This document shows, piece by piece, positions 63,463 through 64,000 of a stretch of 64,000 nucleotides of DNA; within the stretch, counting starts at the first letter, position 1; each line of letters begins with the position of its first letter. The DNA comes from Myroides odoratus. GTDB lineage: Bacteria; Bacteroidota; Bacteroidia; Flavobacteriales; Flavobacteriaceae. The position numbers and the translations under genes were made by a program. Under the pieces are notes generated by a model. That model saw only the letters and a program-made list of their open reading frames with translations, ran no database searches and was not told where the DNA came from. Where the stretch lies: assembly GCF_001549985.1 (NCBI RefSeq), contig NZ_LROZ01000007.1:124001-188000 (forward strand), given 5' to 3'.

Positions 63463-63778
63463 AAATATGGTTTTAAAAAGGGTTGAGTTTTTTACTCTGT
63501 ATACTTTATTAACTAATCTAAATTAAGATAATCACCTAATTTAAAAGTGTTATACCATGATTGAGATTGTTTAATTCAAAATCAAATATACTAGTTAATA
63601 GTTGATTTTTTGAAATAAGATGGTGTATTTTAAAGCTATAATTCAGAAAACATCTTACTACTTAAGGCTGAAAACTTAGTTATTAGTTCTAGGTCTTATT
63701 TTACTAATGTATTACAAAAAAATCATATCGATTATAGTATCTTCGATACGACCATAAAACACTTTTACATCAACACCA
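63463..63778. other. Intergenic region upstream of the partial protease gene
   Basis: About 315 bases, very AT-rich, between divergent genes. I see no gene and no hairpin of note. Confidence 0.4.
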
Positions 63779-64000
63779 ATGAAACACTTATTCTCTTTAC
63801 TATTCTTAGGATACTTTGGCATGCAAGCTGTTGCACAGACCAATAATACGAACGATACAATTCCTTTTATACTAAACAAGCACAACACCCTATATGTCAA
63901 AGCAATAGTGAACGAAATAGATACACTCAATCTTAATTTTGATACAGGAAGTAGTGAGTTGACCTTGACGCACCACACCTTAGAGCATAAATTTAAGTCT
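63779..64000 (+). CDS. Secreted retropepsin-like aspartyl protease (3' end outside window)
   Basis: The frame opens with ATG at 63779 and is open to the window end, 74 codons. A signal peptide (MKHLFSLLFLGYFGMQAVAQ) is followed by a stretch ending NFDTGSSELTLTHHTLEH. The DTGS motif after a hydrophobic strand is the active-site signature of retropepsin-like proteases. The second flap and C-terminal half are outside the window. Confidence 0.75.
   Translation, partial: MKHLFSLLFLGYFGMQAVAQTNNTNDTIPFILNKHNTLYVKAIVNEIDTLNLNFDTGSSELTLTHHTLEHKFKS

Noticed and set aside
1..64000. CRISPR arrays, tRNA and rRNA genes, insertion sequences
   Set aside because: I looked for regular short repeats with spacers, the T-loop GGTTCGAATC-type signature, rRNA core sequences and transposase motifs and found none.

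Overview
The window looks like chromosomal DNA of a Bacteroidota bacterium of the Flavobacteriaceae type. The evidence is low GC content, SusC/SusD outer-membrane uptake proteins with a FecI/FecR pair, type IX secretion (T9SS) components with a type B C-terminal sorting domain, a split KdpD, weak Shine-Dalgarno sites and several TAnnTTTG-type promoter elements. A Myroides-like genome is my best guess, but I cannot confirm genus from the sequence alone. I found no rRNA, tRNA, CRISPR array, transposase or prophage block.

Layout. 1-1,700: the start of a TonB-plug-like secreted protein and a 45-residue basic protein. 1,695-3,728: a lone GmrSD-type (DUF262/HNH) nuclease gene in very AT-rich DNA. 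4,100-9,000: a lipoprotein, a secreted esterase, an AraC regulator with an RclC-like membrane protein, and a membrane-anchored serine hydrolase. 9,067-19,238: a complete kdp potassium-uptake locus, consisting of an NtrC-type response regulator, three micro-genes including kdpF, then kdpA, kdpB, kdpC, an outer-membrane barrel protein, a KdpD sensor fragment and a separate histidine kinase. A sigma-54 promoter and paired palindromes lie between the regulator and the operon. 19,439-26,898: an operon fecR-fecI-susC-susD-phosphodiesterase. 27,223-30,522: small regulators, a META-domain lipoprotein and a VOC protein. 30,686-40,471: a cell-surface locus with a T9SS type B cargo, a PorP/SprF partner, an OmpA/PD40 protein and three sister surface proteins, one with a self-cleaving S74 chaperone. 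41,227-58,364: regulator-rich accessory DNA (a CI-like repressor, six AraC-type proteins, an ECF42/YCII pair, azoreductase, DHFR-like protein, MFS pump, flavoprotein monooxygenase, a lone EIIC, SIMPL protein, SDR). 58,430-64,000: two secreted hydrolases, a ComB-like phosphatase, a hypothetical protein, a gamma-glutamylcyclotransferase-like protein and the start of a secreted retropepsin-like protease.

The most unusual gene is at 45,576-46,616. It encodes a one-chain phenylalanyl-tRNA synthetase with the architecture of eukaryotic mitochondrial FARS2 (class II catalytic core fused to the ferredoxin-like anticodon-binding domain), not of the bacterial PheS/PheT tetramer. Next in interest are the kdp leader (overlapping micro-genes, sigma-54 control with an NtrC-type regulator in place of KdpE), the T9SS surface locus with sister proteins, and a pair of 14-bp direct repeats spaced exactly 21 bp beside an AraC gene.

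How the parts fit. The kdp histidine kinase, KdpD fragment and NtrC-type regulator most likely form one potassium-responsive circuit that switches on the operon through sigma-54. FecR and FecI should turn on the SusCD importer and its secreted phosphodiesterase when substrate docks. The PorP/SprF protein probably serves export or anchoring of the type B cargo encoded just upstream of it. These functional links are inferences from gene order and family knowledge.
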